Assembly: GCA_023375785.1 (NCBI GenBank)
Contig: SZWC01003604.1
Coordinates: forward strand, 69,983-110,226
Length of the DNA: 40,244 nucleotides
Direction of reading: 5' to 3'
Source of the DNA: Penium margaritaceum
Lineage: Eukaryota > Streptophyta > Zygnematophyceae > Desmidiales > Peniaceae
Under the pieces are notes generated by a model. That model made no database searches. It saw nothing but the letters and a program-made list of their open reading frames with translations, and was not told the origin of the DNA. Shown in pieces: positions 1 to 10,337 of the stretch (its first letter is position 1; every line of letters starts with the position of its first letter). Made by a program: the position numbers and the translations under genes.

Positions 1-698
1 CACTGCTGTCCACTGCTGTGCACTGCTGTCCACTGCTGTGCACTGCTGTCCACTGCTGTCCACTGCTGTCCAGTGCTGTCCACTGCTGTCCACTACAGTC
101 CACTGCTGTCCAGTGCTGTCCAGTGTTTTCCAGTGCTGTGCACTGCTATGCACTGCTGTCCACTATTGTCCACTGTTGTCCACTGCTGTGCACTACTGTC
201 CACTGCTGTCCACTGCTGTCCACTGCTGTCCACTGCTGTGCACTGCAGTCCACTGCTGTGCACTGCTTTCCAATGCTGTCCACTGCTGTCCAATGCTGTC
301 CACTGCTGTTCACTGCTGTCCAGTGCTGTCCACTGCTGTGCACTGCTGTCCACTGCTGTCCACTGCTGTCCAGTGCTGTCCACTGCTGTCCACTGCTGTG
401 CACTGCTATCCACTGCTGTCCACTGTTGTCCACTGCTGTCCACTTCTACGCACTGCTATCCACTGCTGTCCAATGCTGTCCAGTGCTGTGCACTGCTGTC
501 CACTGCTGTCCAATGCTTTCCAGTGCTGTCCAGTTCTGTGCACTGCTGTGCACTGCTGTCCACTGCTGTGCACTGCTCTACACTGCTGTCCACGGCTGTC
601 CACTGCTGTCCACTCCTGTGCACTGATGTCCACTACTGTGCACTGCTGTCCACTGTTGTGCACTTCTGTGCACTGCTGTCCACTGCTGTCCACTGCTG
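1..698. repeat. 10-bp minisatellite (CACTGCTGTC)n
   Basis: About 70 consecutive copies of a 10-base unit, consensus CACTGCTGTC, with variants such as CACTGCTGTG, CAGTGCTGTC, CAATGCTGTC and CACTACTGTC. Every copy stays in perfect 10-base register, so variation is by substitution only and I see no insertion or deletion. Because 10 is not a multiple of 3 and the unit lacks stop codons in most readings, long spurious open frames (HCCPLLSTAV-type periodic peptides) run through it on both strands. I treat these as artefacts. The array starts before the window and ends at the change to CACTGCTGGCAGCC near 698. Confidence 0.97.
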
Positions 699-1293
699 GC
701 AGCCTGAAAATGGTGCATCCCACCAAGTGCCCAGGTCTCGACCATGCAAGAAGTCAATCACACACCTACGTGTCAAACATCATGCAAGAGATACAGAGAA
801 ATAAGGTCTCCTTGTGAACCCAGAAAATGTCTCTGGGTGTCCGGGTCTCGACCACACCATGCATGGATCATACATAACACATGGAGGCAATGGGTCTCCA
901 TGTCACATTGGTAGAACTCACCAGGTGTGCGGGTGTCGACCAGCATAACCTCGATCATGGCATCGTGCCACACCCCAAGTAACCTCGTTGTCCTCAAAAG
1001 AGTGTCAGGCCAAATCCCACACACCAACCCCCCCTTGGACTGTAGATGCTGACATCACAAGCAAAGCTGATGGCTGCTCCCAACACAATCCCTGAGGAGG
1101 GAGCACGGCTCCCCCATGGCCACATTCCCCTGCACAGCAATAGCAAGGTTGACAACGATGCTGGTGGGATGTGGTCGCACAGAGCCTCACCCTGGAGTGT
1201 CGTCGTCACTTTCCTTGTCGTCGATGTCATTGTCACTGCTCTCGTCACCTACTGATGTGACTGGCGTAGCGTTGAGGGCCTCCTCCAAAACAA
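699..1293. other. non-coding spacer with weak dispersed repeats
   Basis: I find no gene here. The motif GG(T/G)(C/G)TCGACCA with CATGCA-like sequence after it recurs near 733, 845 and 927, suggesting a very degenerate repeat with a period of about 90-110 bases. Nothing else is recognisable. Confidence 0.5.
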
Positions 1294-3087
1294 TCACCTG
1301 ATGTATGGCTTCCAAATATTGAGCTGTACATCGCCTCGTGGCCTCTGCAGCGTTGAGGTGTGTGTGCAGCTCGACGAGCTCTGGCGCGGTAGCCGACCGG
1401 CTTGCTGAATCTGCGGCATGTAGGTAGTTAGCACAGAACGAACCTGATGGTGGACCTTGATCGCGTGCGTATCGGCACGAGCCACAGCCGCCTGCAACCT
1501 CGCAGACTCATCCCGTAGAAAGGAGTGGAGCTGCGCCTGCTCTTTGCACAAGTCGACAGGCTACGTCAGTTGTCGAATCAAGTGCCGCCTGGCCACGAGC
1601 TGCTATCAGGGGGTGGGCGCAAGCCAATGAGTTGTCACATACATCATTTGGGACTGTAGGAACAGCTATTGTGAAGGCACCTACTACTCGTGACACACCT
1701 GATGCTCGGCAGTCAGCTGCTGGCCAGACGTTGGCATGTGTAGGTACATCTACATCCTCGGCGAAGGTGCGGTCAGTGCTTTGGTACTCCTCGCAACCCC
1801 TGGTGTACAGCCCATCATCCACCTGCTGTTGGAGGTCCGCCTGTCCCATTCGTGCATGCTTTAGAGACCACTCAGCTGCCTGAAGACGTGTGTGTACATC
1901 CTCCACACACTCCTCGATAGCCTGTCATGCTGGAACATCCACGGTGTAACAGCGGTTGCTGGCCTCCTGGAGCTCGACCATGAGACTCTGCACGTGGACC
2001 TCCGCTCTAGCCACCACTGCCTCCTTCTCTTCGACAGTAGAGTGTGGGCGCTCGGGTATAGGAACTGTAGCTCGGGCAAGAGTAGTTGTGTCCTCGGCTG
2101 GAACCGCCATGGTGTCGGCGACACCGATCAGGGCAACGATGAGCCGGAGGTCTACAGCTCGCTTTACATCCTCCATGTCACACACGTGGGGTCATCTCGT
2201 GCTCGTGCCGCAGCTAGTGCAAATACGGCAGCGCACTGGGCTTATACGTCTGCCTCCGAACCTACATCTTACCACTCCACAACAGACGACTGATCCTCAC
2301 AAAGGAAGTCTGCCTCGTCCTAGCTATCCATCACATGCCCCTGCTGAATAGAACTATCTCCCAGAACCACCTCGGCGACTACTGTGGGCTGAGCATCAGC
2401 ATCTGTATCACCTGCTCCTCCTTCTACTGTTCCTAGTACCATGACAGCTATCTCCACACCAGCTAATGCGGGAGCACACACATGGCCAGGCAGAGCTCCT
2501 GCATTGGCTGTCGTCACGTCATCTGCCAAGGCATCAACGATCACCATCTCCATCCTCGACTCTACCTCAACATTGGACCAATCCTCCTCTGACGAAGAGT
2601 CTCCATCAGGGCGGACGTCTCCTCCTGTCGAACTCTCCACCAATTGAGTCTGCTGTGTAGCGTCATCCGCCTCAACCATCATGTACTCCACAGTAATCGC
2701 CTCACCAATGCCAAGATCTACCGTGGTTGTCAACGAACATACCATTCCCCCAACGACTGACACCGCAGCAGGAGCCGTAGGGACTCGGCAGACCAAGCAG
2801 AGGACAGGGGATAATGGGGTCTCGCCACGTGTGACACCTCCCACAGCCACATCTACTGGTGTTACCTGCATGCGACGTGCAAGATGAGCCGCTCGTCGTC
2901 GCCTACAAGGAGTGCAAGCACAAGCGGTACGGCCAGGGGCTGAGGGTCTATCCGTCGGTATGATGCCGACAGCCTCCAAAAAGGAGCGGAGGGTGATGGA
3001 TGTAGGAAAGAGATCTGGCATTCTAGCATTTTTGGAGGAAGGGATGCAGGATCGGGAGGAGGATGGAGATGAAGTGGGAGGTGACAT
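1294..3087 (-). pseudogene. decayed unidentified reading frame with coiled-coil-like C-terminal half
   Basis: Read on the minus strand, an open segment of 255 codons (3087-2320) is followed by segments 2185-1925, 1906-1508 and 1551-1294. The 2185 and 1906 segments share a frame and are separated by a single TGA near 1926. The 1551 segment overlaps the previous one and is joined by a frameshift near 1555. At least two stops lie between 2320 and 2185. The first part is rich in Val, Ala, Asp and Glu with an acidic Ser/Glu patch. The later parts have heptad-like Leu/Ala/Glu/Gln spacing (for example RLQAAEWSLKH and LRDESARLQAAVARAD) resembling a coiled coil. I recognise no family. It could be the gag-like region of an old mobile element or a broken host gene. 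Confidence 0.35.
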
Positions 3088-3413
3088 CTGCGCTGGGGTG
3101 GAATCTCACTTGGAAGTCACGTGGTCAAGGAGGTGCTATACCATGCACTTGATGTTCCGAACCTCCATGTGTATGGCTGCCATATCTCCATGTAGAAGCG
3201 TTGTGGTGTTACCCAGTGGCAAATCCACCAAAGGAGGAGGTGGGGAGGATTGTACCCAAGGGGGATGCCACCCAAGAGGGCGCTATCGGCACTGGCGCCA
3301 GCCATGCTGCCGATCTCGATAGTAGTAGCACGAGAACCCTAAAGACAATTGGAACGCTCGCCACGGCTGCTTCGACCACTGTGGCTGTGGCGGCTGCCAC
3401 GGCTGAGGCTCAG

Positions 3414-3445
3414 GCGCCGTGGTCTGCCACGGCAGACCACGGCGC
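3414..3445. repeat. perfect inverted repeat, 15-bp arms, 2-base loop
   Basis: The left arm GCGCCGTGGTCTGCC (3414-3428) is the exact reverse complement of 3431-3445, with only AC between. It could form a very stable hairpin or cruciform. No mobile-element ends or genes are visible beside it. Confidence 0.9.
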
Positions 3446-3548
3446 TTGCAACGCCCACGGCTTCACTGCACAGCTCATGTCGAGAGCTTAGTGTGGGTGA
3501 TAGTCCTGCACACTCTATTCCGGTGGCGCTGATGCTGCACCAGGTGCC

Positions 3549-3574
3549 GTGGCCTCAAGCTACCTTGAGGCCAC
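3549..3574. repeat. perfect inverted repeat, 11-bp arms, 4-base loop
   Basis: GTGGCCTCAAG (3549-3559) pairs exactly with CTTGAGGCCAC (3564-3574), loop CTAC. A further GTGGCCTCAAA occurs at about 3651, so the arm motif recurs locally. Confidence 0.9.
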
Positions 3575-3943
3575 AGCAGATGCTACTGCTACTGCTGCGC
3601 CTCTCGCGACGGTTGCTACTACAACGGGTCCCATTGTTAGCCGAGGATGGTGGCCTCAAACCACACTAAATAATGAGTAATAACTCACCCCTTTTTTGTT
3701 TTTTGGTTCACAGAACGCTCGGCGCGAGTGGGGTACCCCTTCTCGTGGTCTTACTCGAATGCCTTACTCGAGGACCCCCTATCCTCTTTCTCCTTTCTTT
3801 TGGTTTTTTGTTTGATGCCACCTCCTCAGGTGCCCCTTTTTTGTTCTGGGGTGCCCCACTGAAGGACCCCCCCTGTCCTCTCCCCCTCCTTTTTTGTGTG
3901 TGCAGGCTCGAGCCTCGCCTCAAGCAAGCTCGTCAAGCAAGCT

Positions 3944-3965
3944 CGATCGGCGAGTTCGCCGATCG
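3944..3965. repeat. perfect inverted repeat, 10-bp arms, 2-base loop
   Basis: CGATCGGCGA (3944-3953) pairs exactly with TCGCCGATCG (3956-3965), loop GT. The arm motif GATCGGCGAG is repeated directly at 3961-3970. It is the third short-loop hairpin within about 550 bases. Confidence 0.9.
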
Positions 3966-4039
3966 GCGAGCGCCGTGGGTGAGCTCCTCGACGGACCACC
4001 CCTCTTCCGGACGAGTCGGTTGCAGCAAGAAGCTTCCGT

Positions 4040-4784
4040 GCAGTTTGCTACTACTGTAAGGACGACGAGGGCAGCTGTAGCTGCTCCCGCGGCTGCTCCA
4101 CCTGTGACTGCTGCACCTATGCGTGCACCTACAGCAGCAGCTGTGCAACTGCTTGCGAAACTACTGTAGCAACTGCACACTGCTATATACAGCAACAGTG
4201 CTAGAGCACAGCTTTGCACTGCAACTACGCGTGCTTCTGCTGCTCTGCTACTGCTCGCTACTACTACAGCTACTCGCTGCCGCCTGTTGCTACTACTGCT
4301 CGCTGCCCGCTGCTTGCTACTACTGCTACTCCTTGCTGCCGCCTGATGGTGCTGGTGCTCACAGCCACTCGCTGCTGCTACTGCTGTTTGCTGTTGTGGC
4401 CTACTACAGTTGCCGCCTACTACTGCTGCTGTTGCTAGTTGCTAGTGCTATCTGCTACTAACAGCTTCTAGCTATTGTTAGCGGTTGCTGATTCCGCCAC
4501 TCCTACAAGTTGTTGCCGCCGTTGCTGCAAGCTACTACGGCTGCTACATGCTACCATTTCTCGCAGCTACCGCCGCAAGCTGCTATTGCGAGCTGCTTCT
4601 CCTTCCTTCTTTTTGTGAGTACAGGCTGGTAGCTAGATACGGCTGCTCCTACCACCCGTTGATGCTGCTGCTGCTCGGCGTGGCTGTTGCCCATAGCCGC
4701 TTTCGCTACAGGTGCAACCTGCCGCTGCTGCTGCTATGGCTGTTGTTGCTTGCAGCTCCCACCGTTGTTTCCGCAACCTCTACC
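4040..4784. repeat. GCT/TAC-rich low-complexity DNA
   Basis: Long stretch dominated by imperfect trinucleotides (GCT, CTG, TAC, ACT, TGC). Conceptual translations are Leu/Tyr/Cys/Ala/Thr homopolymer-like and should not be taken as genes. It directly abuts the C-terminal end of the minus-strand gypsy integrase relic and occupies the place where that element's 3' end and LTR would be expected. Confidence 0.75.
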
Positions 4785-5840
4785 GCTCCGCTACCACATA
4801 GTCGTGGTGGGTCTCTCCACGATCTCGTTGGGGTCTCTGTAATGCTTCAGCTTGCTGACGTGAAAACTTGGGTGAACCGACATGCTGTTGGGCACGTGAA
4901 GTTACAACCATTGGGGTTTGAGCTTCGTGAAGTCTTGTCCACGTAGTTTGATGTATGCTGAGCTTATCAGGACACAATCAACAACACTCTAGAGTTTGTC
5001 GCTGTGATATCGGTCTACTGCTTGCTTCATTGTCGCTTTTTGTAATCTTACAGATATGGAAGGAAGTTTGCAAAGGAGTTTTTTGACTGTGTAAGTGGTC
5101 CGCTTGGTTTGTCCATTGGTCTGAAGACGGAACACCATTCATAGCTGGACTCGACTGCTTTAGTGTTGCGCCAAAAATGGCTTGTGAAATGACCACCTCT
5201 GTTGTTGATGATGGTACGTGGCACACTGTCACTGCATGATGTTGTTTAGAAACAAAGGTGATGTCCTCGCCCGTGACCGTGACCACCAAGCGGACATCAC
5301 ATGTGGGACGTTTTTGAAAGCCTGTCCACTACCTCTCCCGCAATAAAGTGGGACATTCTAAAAAATGCTGGACACGTTTTCAAAATGTCTCGCATGAATT
5401 TCATGAGGTCAGGTTTTCAAACCATTCTACCACCTCTCCTAAATGTTTTTTATTGTGGCAGAGGTGGTGGATGTCCCGCTGAAATGACTGTCGCTTCCGT
5501 TCATTCATTATTTAAATTTCCCTCGTGACTTTCATGTGGTGGTCATCGTCCAATAATGTGGGACATTTTTAAAAACCTGGCCACCACTTTGAGGACGGTA
5601 TTATAGCCCTCCAGAGGGATGGGAAGTCCTGTTACAAAGTCCATGGTGATTTCGACCCATTGCTCCATTGAAGCATGGAGAGGTTGGAGCTGTCCCGTGG
5701 GCCTCGTGCGACTAGATTTTGCTGCTGAAAGATGCCGCATGATTTGTAGAATGTCACCACGTCCATCTACATCTGGTCATACCAGAAATACTTCTCCAGC
5801 TTCTTGACCGTCTTTTCCTCCTAGAAATGTCCACCTGGAC
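4785..5840 (-). pseudogene. Ty3/gypsy integrase relic
   Basis: From 5840 downwards one frame gives a zinc-module remnant (HDTSPGGHF, then EKTVKKLEKYFWYDQM, then SCGIF). The expected second Cys of the CxxC pair is missing. A frameshift near 5730 leads into the core start KSSRTRPTGQLQPLHA and ITMDFVTGLP, containing the first catalytic Asp. About 5125-5095 encodes QTNGQTKRTTYTVKKLL, matching the gypsy core end motif QTDGQTER with its catalytic Glu replaced by Lys. About 5020-4800 encodes the C-terminal module (VDRYHSDKL, AYIKLRGQDFTKLKPQ, HPSFHVSKLKHYRDP). The middle Asp region is not recognisable; it is replaced by the repeat-like segment at 5301-5590. Several stops interrupt all frames. No chromodomain was seen beyond it. 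Confidence 0.82.
5301..5590. repeat. diverged direct copies of an integrase-core segment
   Basis: GTGGGAC(G/A)TTTTT(G/A)AAA(A/G)(C/A)CTG(T/G)CCAC occurs at about 5301 and again at about 5560, and a weaker copy starts at about 5349. Read on the minus strand, each encodes a variant of the integrase-core peptide VV(D/A)R(L/F)(S/L)K(T/M)SH. The gypsy core appears to have been locally duplicated and then diverged, displacing the middle of the integrase domain. Confidence 0.55.
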
Positions 5841-7130
5841 TGGTGTCGTGGCACTACTCCAATATCACTCTTCAAATTTCTCCATTCTGTGGTTTGACAA
5901 CCTGGAATGCATCTCCATCACTAGTATGGGTTTTTTAACCAGACGTTGGTTTTGTGGTACCCGCCAAACTCTTCATAACCCTTTGTGAATAGCGTTGCGA
6001 GGTACGAGTCTTGTTTGATGAGCAACGTATTGATCTGAGCCGTCAAGTCTTGTCATAGACTGAGAACATCCCCTGAATTTATTTTTCTAAGTTGGTACTG
6101 AATGTCGTGGTCGATGTTGAACTCCAAGAATTCCATCCATCGAGTTTGTTGATGGCTCAGATTTGACCGATTCTTGAGATATTCGATTGTGTGGTTGTCA
6201 TTGTGGATGATGCATCGTCATCTTGAACACATGAGACAGCCAACATCTCTTTTTTGTATTCCCTGAAGTTCAAATATAGTCCACAGAATTTTCTTGACAT
6301 GTAGGCAACCGGTTTTTCTCCACAGCCTTTGTCTTGGAGGAGAAGAGCTCGAATTTATCGGTTTGATGTGCCAGTGGCCATGATGGTCCACAATTCGGTG
6401 CACCAACCATAAGGCTCACGCATAGGTTAGAGTGTTTCTCAGAGAGTTGAACGCTTCTTGTTTGATATCTCCCCAACCCCGCTCTGTAGTTTTACAAGTG
6501 AGATCAGAGAGAGGCAATGACATCCGAGCGTAGTCCTTTACGAAACAATGATATTAGTTCTAGAACCCCACACATACCTGGAAGTCCTGTGCATTGATTG
6601 GCATTAGCCGTTCAGCAACGGCGTCCAGTTCCTTTTTGTACAATGGTTATCCTTCTGCTGCCAATGATGTGGCCAAAAAACTCAATCAAACAGTGACCAG
6701 ATTTGTACCTTAAAGTTTTCCATAGAATATCTCTCTTTGTAAAATGCAAACGTTTTCCAAAACTTTTCAAAGATGTCCGTTGTGCTCCTTGGCTTCATAC
6801 AAGGATGTTTTGGAGTTGTATGACAAAAAAGTCATCCAGATACCATCAAAACATTTATTCATGGCCACCACATATGTTGCAGGGGAATTCATGAGTCCGA
6901 ACGGCTAGACCATGAACTCCAAGTACCCTTGTCCTGTGGAAAATTCCGCCTTCTTGATTTCCTTATAAGATAGGCAGATCCCATGATAGCTTCTGTGTAC
7001 ATTAAATTCTGGTGAAGTTTTCCGTCCCATAGAGCTCGTATAAAAGATCCTCCATCTAGTTGTACCAATACCATTCTTCCACTTTTACAACCCCTTTCAT
7101 TGAACTCATAGCAGTATTGCCGGTTGGTCT
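5841..7130 (-). pseudogene. Ty3/gypsy reverse transcriptase and RNase H relic
   Basis: Minus-strand pieces recognised in order: MEDLLYELYGTENFTRI (about 7040-6990), matching the RT palm approach DLLDQLxGAKxFSKID with the catalytic Asp position now a stop; KAEFSTGQGYLEFMV, stop, PFGLMNSPATY (about 6950-6860), matching FRTxYGHYEFxVMPFGLTNAPATF; EFFGHIIGS (about 6660), matching VEFLGHxxS. RNase H follows with NHTIEYLKNRSNLSHQQTRW and FLEFNIDHDIQYQ (about 6210-6110), then the linker TLFTKGYEEFGGYHKTNVW. The FADD/YLDD active-site motif is not preserved. Stops and frameshifts are frequent throughout. Confidence 0.82.
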
Positions 7131-7194
7131 TCCTCGTACACCTCGTGGAACTTCATTATCTATGGAATCCTGCTCAATGGTATTGTGAGACATA

Positions 7195-7227
7195 GAACCT
7201 CCTGTCTTCTGAAAAGACAGGAGGTTC
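7195..7227. repeat. perfect inverted repeat, 14-bp arms, 5-base loop
   Basis: GAACCTCCTGTCTT (7195-7208) pairs exactly with AAGACAGGAGGTTC (7214-7227), loop CTGAA. It lies just upstream (element sense) of the minus-strand gypsy RT remnant, within otherwise decayed sequence. Confidence 0.9.
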
Positions 7228-8614
7228 AACGTCTACTCTTGTCTTTTGCCGTTTCCCGACTCCTCATATTTCCCTGTGACTTTTCCCTCTATTTGGAATC
7301 ATGTTGTTGCTTTCGACAGTTCCATAAGATATGACCTGGATCCTTGCTAGTCAAATGTAGTCGTTAATCACATTGATTGACGGCATCAATCTCCATTGGA
7401 TACAAGGTTTACATCTCTCACAGCGTTTTGTGGCCATGATATGGATTGTGGCCTTGGTATCTCCAGCCATTGGATTCCTGCACAAAATCGTTGTAGTCGC
7501 ATCGTTGATGTGATAAAATGTTGCAATCATTCATAGAAGGTGTTTTGAATGCCGAAGAATATAATTGTTCAACCGATGTTGCGCTTGAGGCCATTTTTGT
7601 AGTAGAAACATGGCTCATGGAGGACGAGGTCACTACATGTGATACTTTGCGGAAACACCAAGTATACTCCGTCATGTTGGACTACTGATGCAAGCGGTTT
7701 TGTACAACTCATAAAAAATCTCATGTATTTCTCCAAAATGGACAGGGATTACGTGCACAAAGTCCACTCAATTCTCCAATATAAGAAGTGAGTCATGCCA
7801 TGTTGAATTAAACTGCTCAAGATGTAGAACACCTATGGTCGCTGTGTGAGAGTGCTTGCATGAGCCATTGATCCAGCTCCTCCGGTCTCTTACTGTTGTT
7901 GGATGGCCTTTAGATCAAACCACCAACTTAACGTCTTGATGTGCAAAAGAGATACTGTGAGGTCAATTTTCTTTACTCAGTTGTTGACCCTAGTAGCGAT
8001 GAAGTGCACTCAAAACTTCTCATCCACATCCAAATAGTTGGTCCTTTGGAATTTCTAGGATCAGACAGTACCAGAATTGTTGACCATATTCAGGGTTTGC
8101 CCGAGAGCTTGTTATTCCACTTGGTGAGCACTACTTCCTCTGCGCATGCATTCAAATCTCCTCCATTGTCGCTGTGAGTTATCGGAGTAAATGGACATTG
8201 AGGCTCTCAAGTCCCCACAGCTTCTGGTATAGATCTTTGATGATGCAAGCATGTCAGCTGGTGTCTCTCATCATGCCAGGTGTCATCTCGACAGCCAACG
8301 ATGGAGACAAATGGTTTACTGAGCACAAGGATTCCGTCATTGGATAGGTCGTCAAAATCATCGGAGTTGTGCCATTCATTGCAGAAGCCGCCTGTGCTGC
8401 CTGGTTCACCTGGAGAGCATCATTGCATGAATGCTGCTAATCCTCCATCGCTGGAGTCTTCGCCCATTGCAACTGCTTGTTGCCTGGTGCGCTTAATCTG
8501 TTCACCATTGTCTTTGTGACTTCTGTGATCTTTTGGACAATGGAGATATCCTGAATACTTATGCAAGGTTTTTCCCTTGTATTGGTTACATCGTTTGTCC
8601 CTCTTGAGCCACTG
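7228..8614 (-). other. decayed gag/protease-equivalent part of the minus-strand gypsy element
   Basis: By position between primer site and RT this stretch should hold gag and protease, but I recognise neither a CCHC knuckle nor a D(S/T)GA protease motif. The short open pieces in several frames are all under about 90 codons except one that runs through the LTR edge. I annotate it by context only. Confidence 0.4.
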
Positions 8615-8616
8615 CA

Positions 8617-8627
8617 CTCTAATACCA
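8617..8627 (-). promoter_or_regulatory. primer binding site of the minus-strand gypsy element (tRNA-iMet acceptor end)
   Basis: Read on the minus strand the sequence is TGGTATTAGAG, matching the usual TGGTATCAGAG complement of the 3' end of plant initiator tRNA-Met at 10 of 11 positions. It is preceded by TGTAACA and a two-base CT spacer, the expected arrangement of LTR end, short gap and primer site. It anchors the element's orientation. Confidence 0.75.
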
Positions 8628-8629
8628 AG

Positions 8630-9120
8630 TGTTACACTTAGCGCAACGTGGATGATTGACAGGGATAAGACATTTTGAGAAATCGGGACAGTTGGAAAAT
8701 TTGTGTTTTTCAATAAGAATATTTTGTGTAGCGGAAGGGCCAGTTCGGCCCTCCCTCCTTGCGGAAGTGAGGGGTGGTTGGACACCACCCCTTGCCACGG
8801 CAAGAGCTGGCCGGCATCCAGTCCTTTGGTGGCCACCGGCCACCTGGACGGCCGGCGGCCAGTCAGGTGATTAGCCGACCACCTGCTGGCCGCCAATCGA
8901 GCTGGTCATTCAATCGGCGACCAGGAGGGCGCGATGCCTCGAGGGTTGAGGCGGATGGCCTCAAGCCCTAGTCCTCACCCTCCCCTCCTAGCCTCATTAG
9001 GTGAGCGAGACGAAGGAAGAGGGCGAGGGAGAGAGAGTTTGTGCAAGAGAAAATATGTTAGCGTGAAATCATCAGCGTGTCTCACACGCGCCAATTTTGC
9101 ACCAACTTGTCAAAGATAAA
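8630..9120 (-). repeat. probable 5' LTR of the minus-strand gypsy element (far edge undefined)
   Basis: The inner edge is set by the CA end at 8630-8631 next to the primer site. The sequence beyond is GC-rich with many small inverted repeats (CTTGCC/GGCAAG near 8795, AGGGCC/GGCCCT near 8740) and a purine-rich run at 9005-9045. I could not find the outer TG end or a second copy, so the far boundary is a guess. Confidence 0.4.
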
Positions 9121-10080
9121 ACTCAAAGGTTGATTGTGAATTTTTTTTGAGTTTGAAGACGGAAAATTTGAGTGAACGTACGAGTTCGTTGTACAACATC
9201 CTTGGTTGGGACTCGGGATGAGGGGGACAAGGTAAAAACTGAATTGGGCCTCTGGATACTTGAAATATTTAAGTCTTGCTGCACGGGTCGTCGATGACGA
9301 TTGCACCAACGATTCACACAGAGGGGAAACCCCTCCAGTGTGCTCTAGAAGCTATTGTGCAAATTTTGACAATGACTTCGATGCAAGAGTTGGAACATTG
9401 CTTTTAAGAGCCATACGCCCCTTGCGACTAACTATGCAACGGTTCTGGCGGCTATAACAGAGATCAAACGCCACTGACAGCTGCCGTAGCATCAGAAATT
9501 CCAAGGGGGATATGGCTTTGACATACAACTATTTTAAGTGCCAAAAATGCATTAGAAATTTCTTGAGGAGCTCTACCTCATCTGGCCAGGTCCTTTCAGC
9601 TTCTTCTCATCCCCAGGGGACTACGTTATTCTTTGGTGGATGGGAAGGGGAATTTCCAGCCCCAAAAACCACCAATTATCCTCTATTAACAAGGTTCCCT
9701 CTTCCCTTTTTTAACTAGAAGTTGGGACAGTGCTCTACCCTAACCTCAAGGACTCTCACAGCCTGAGAGGAAAAGAAATATAAGGAAGCAGGAGAAGACA
9801 AGAGGATTTTTGGAGGCATCTTTACCACAGTGGACACAATGGGAGACATCTCTAAGGAGGTGCAGGGCGCGTCAAGATAAGTAAGGAGCTGACCAAGGAG
9901 GGTATGAGGGGAGCGTGAGAGATGGGGCACTCTAGAGTAGAGTTGTCCCCTCCCCTTCCCCGTTGTCTAGAGCAGTGCTCAAGCCCTTGTAGTTCCTTAC
10001 TCCTTCTACTCATTTTTGTTCTCCTGAACTTTGTAATGTGCCTAGTTCCATGATTCACGACTTAGGAATCTAGCATGAAT
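9121..10080. other. no gene seen
   Basis: No coding region, RNA gene or repeat boundary I can support. The longest open frames are about 70 codons and resemble nothing known to me. Confidence 0.5.
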
Positions 10081-10224
10081 CCACGTGCTTGTGCAAACCT
10101 TGGCAGCGTAGAATAATAGTATTTTTTTACCACGTGATTGTGGCAACCATGGTGGCCTAGGAAAATAAAAACTCTTACCGTGTTATTGTGCCATCCGCAG
10201 TGGCCTAGAAAATATAAATTTATT
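10081..10224. repeat. three-copy tandem repeat, period 48-49 bp
   Basis: Copies start at 10081, 10130 and 10178. Each begins CC(A)CGTG.TTGTG, continues with a C/A-rich section and GG(C)(A/C)(G/C)..TAGAA or GGCCTAG(G)AAAATA, and ends in a T/A-rich tail. The first two copies share the 7-base start CCACGTG. It lies just upstream of the gag-like relic and may be part of that element's LTR or leader. Confidence 0.7.
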
Positions 10225-10337
10225 GTACAATTGCCTCACCAATGTGAGAGCAAATACACTTTGGGAGGCAACACCTCTCTGACCTTGTGGGATGACCTTC
10301 ACAAAGGTCTTGATATGCTAGTTATACGTATGATGGA

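Larger units (their letters stand above)
3088..4039. other. non-coding region with perfect hairpins
   Basis: No supported gene. It is GC-rich with homopolymer-rich stretches such as the C/T-rich run at 3770-3900. It contains three perfect short-loop inverted repeats, listed separately, and the 12-base direct repeat CAAGCAAGCTCG twice near 3921-3945. Confidence 0.5.
4785..8640 (-). mobile_element. degenerate Ty3/gypsy retrotransposon, minus strand
   Basis: Read from high to low coordinates, the parts lie in gypsy order: LTR edge and primer site near 8615-8640, unrecognised gag/protease-equivalent DNA, reverse transcriptase (about 7130-6540), RNase H (about 6400-6050), and integrase with zinc module, core and C-terminal module (about 5840-4785). 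Each domain is recognisable only in short pieces in different frames, with many stops. A 3' LTR was not found; low-complexity DNA lies where it should be. It is much older than the copia elements on the right of the window. Confidence 0.8.

Noticed and set aside
18..817. Long open frames (200-260 codons) on both strands in the first 800 bases
   Set aside because: They are readings of a stop-free 10-bp satellite in different frames; periodic HCCPLLSTAV-type peptides are not genes.
3700..4784. Second LTR of the minus-strand gypsy element
   Set aside because: Only a few short motifs (such as GATGGxxGCCTCAA) resemble the sequence beyond 8630; no TG...CA copy could be aligned.
4123..4946. Open frames rich in Leu, Tyr, Cys and Ala
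   Set aside because: Products of GCT/TAC-type low-complexity DNA; no domain, and the end overlaps the opposite-strand integrase relic.
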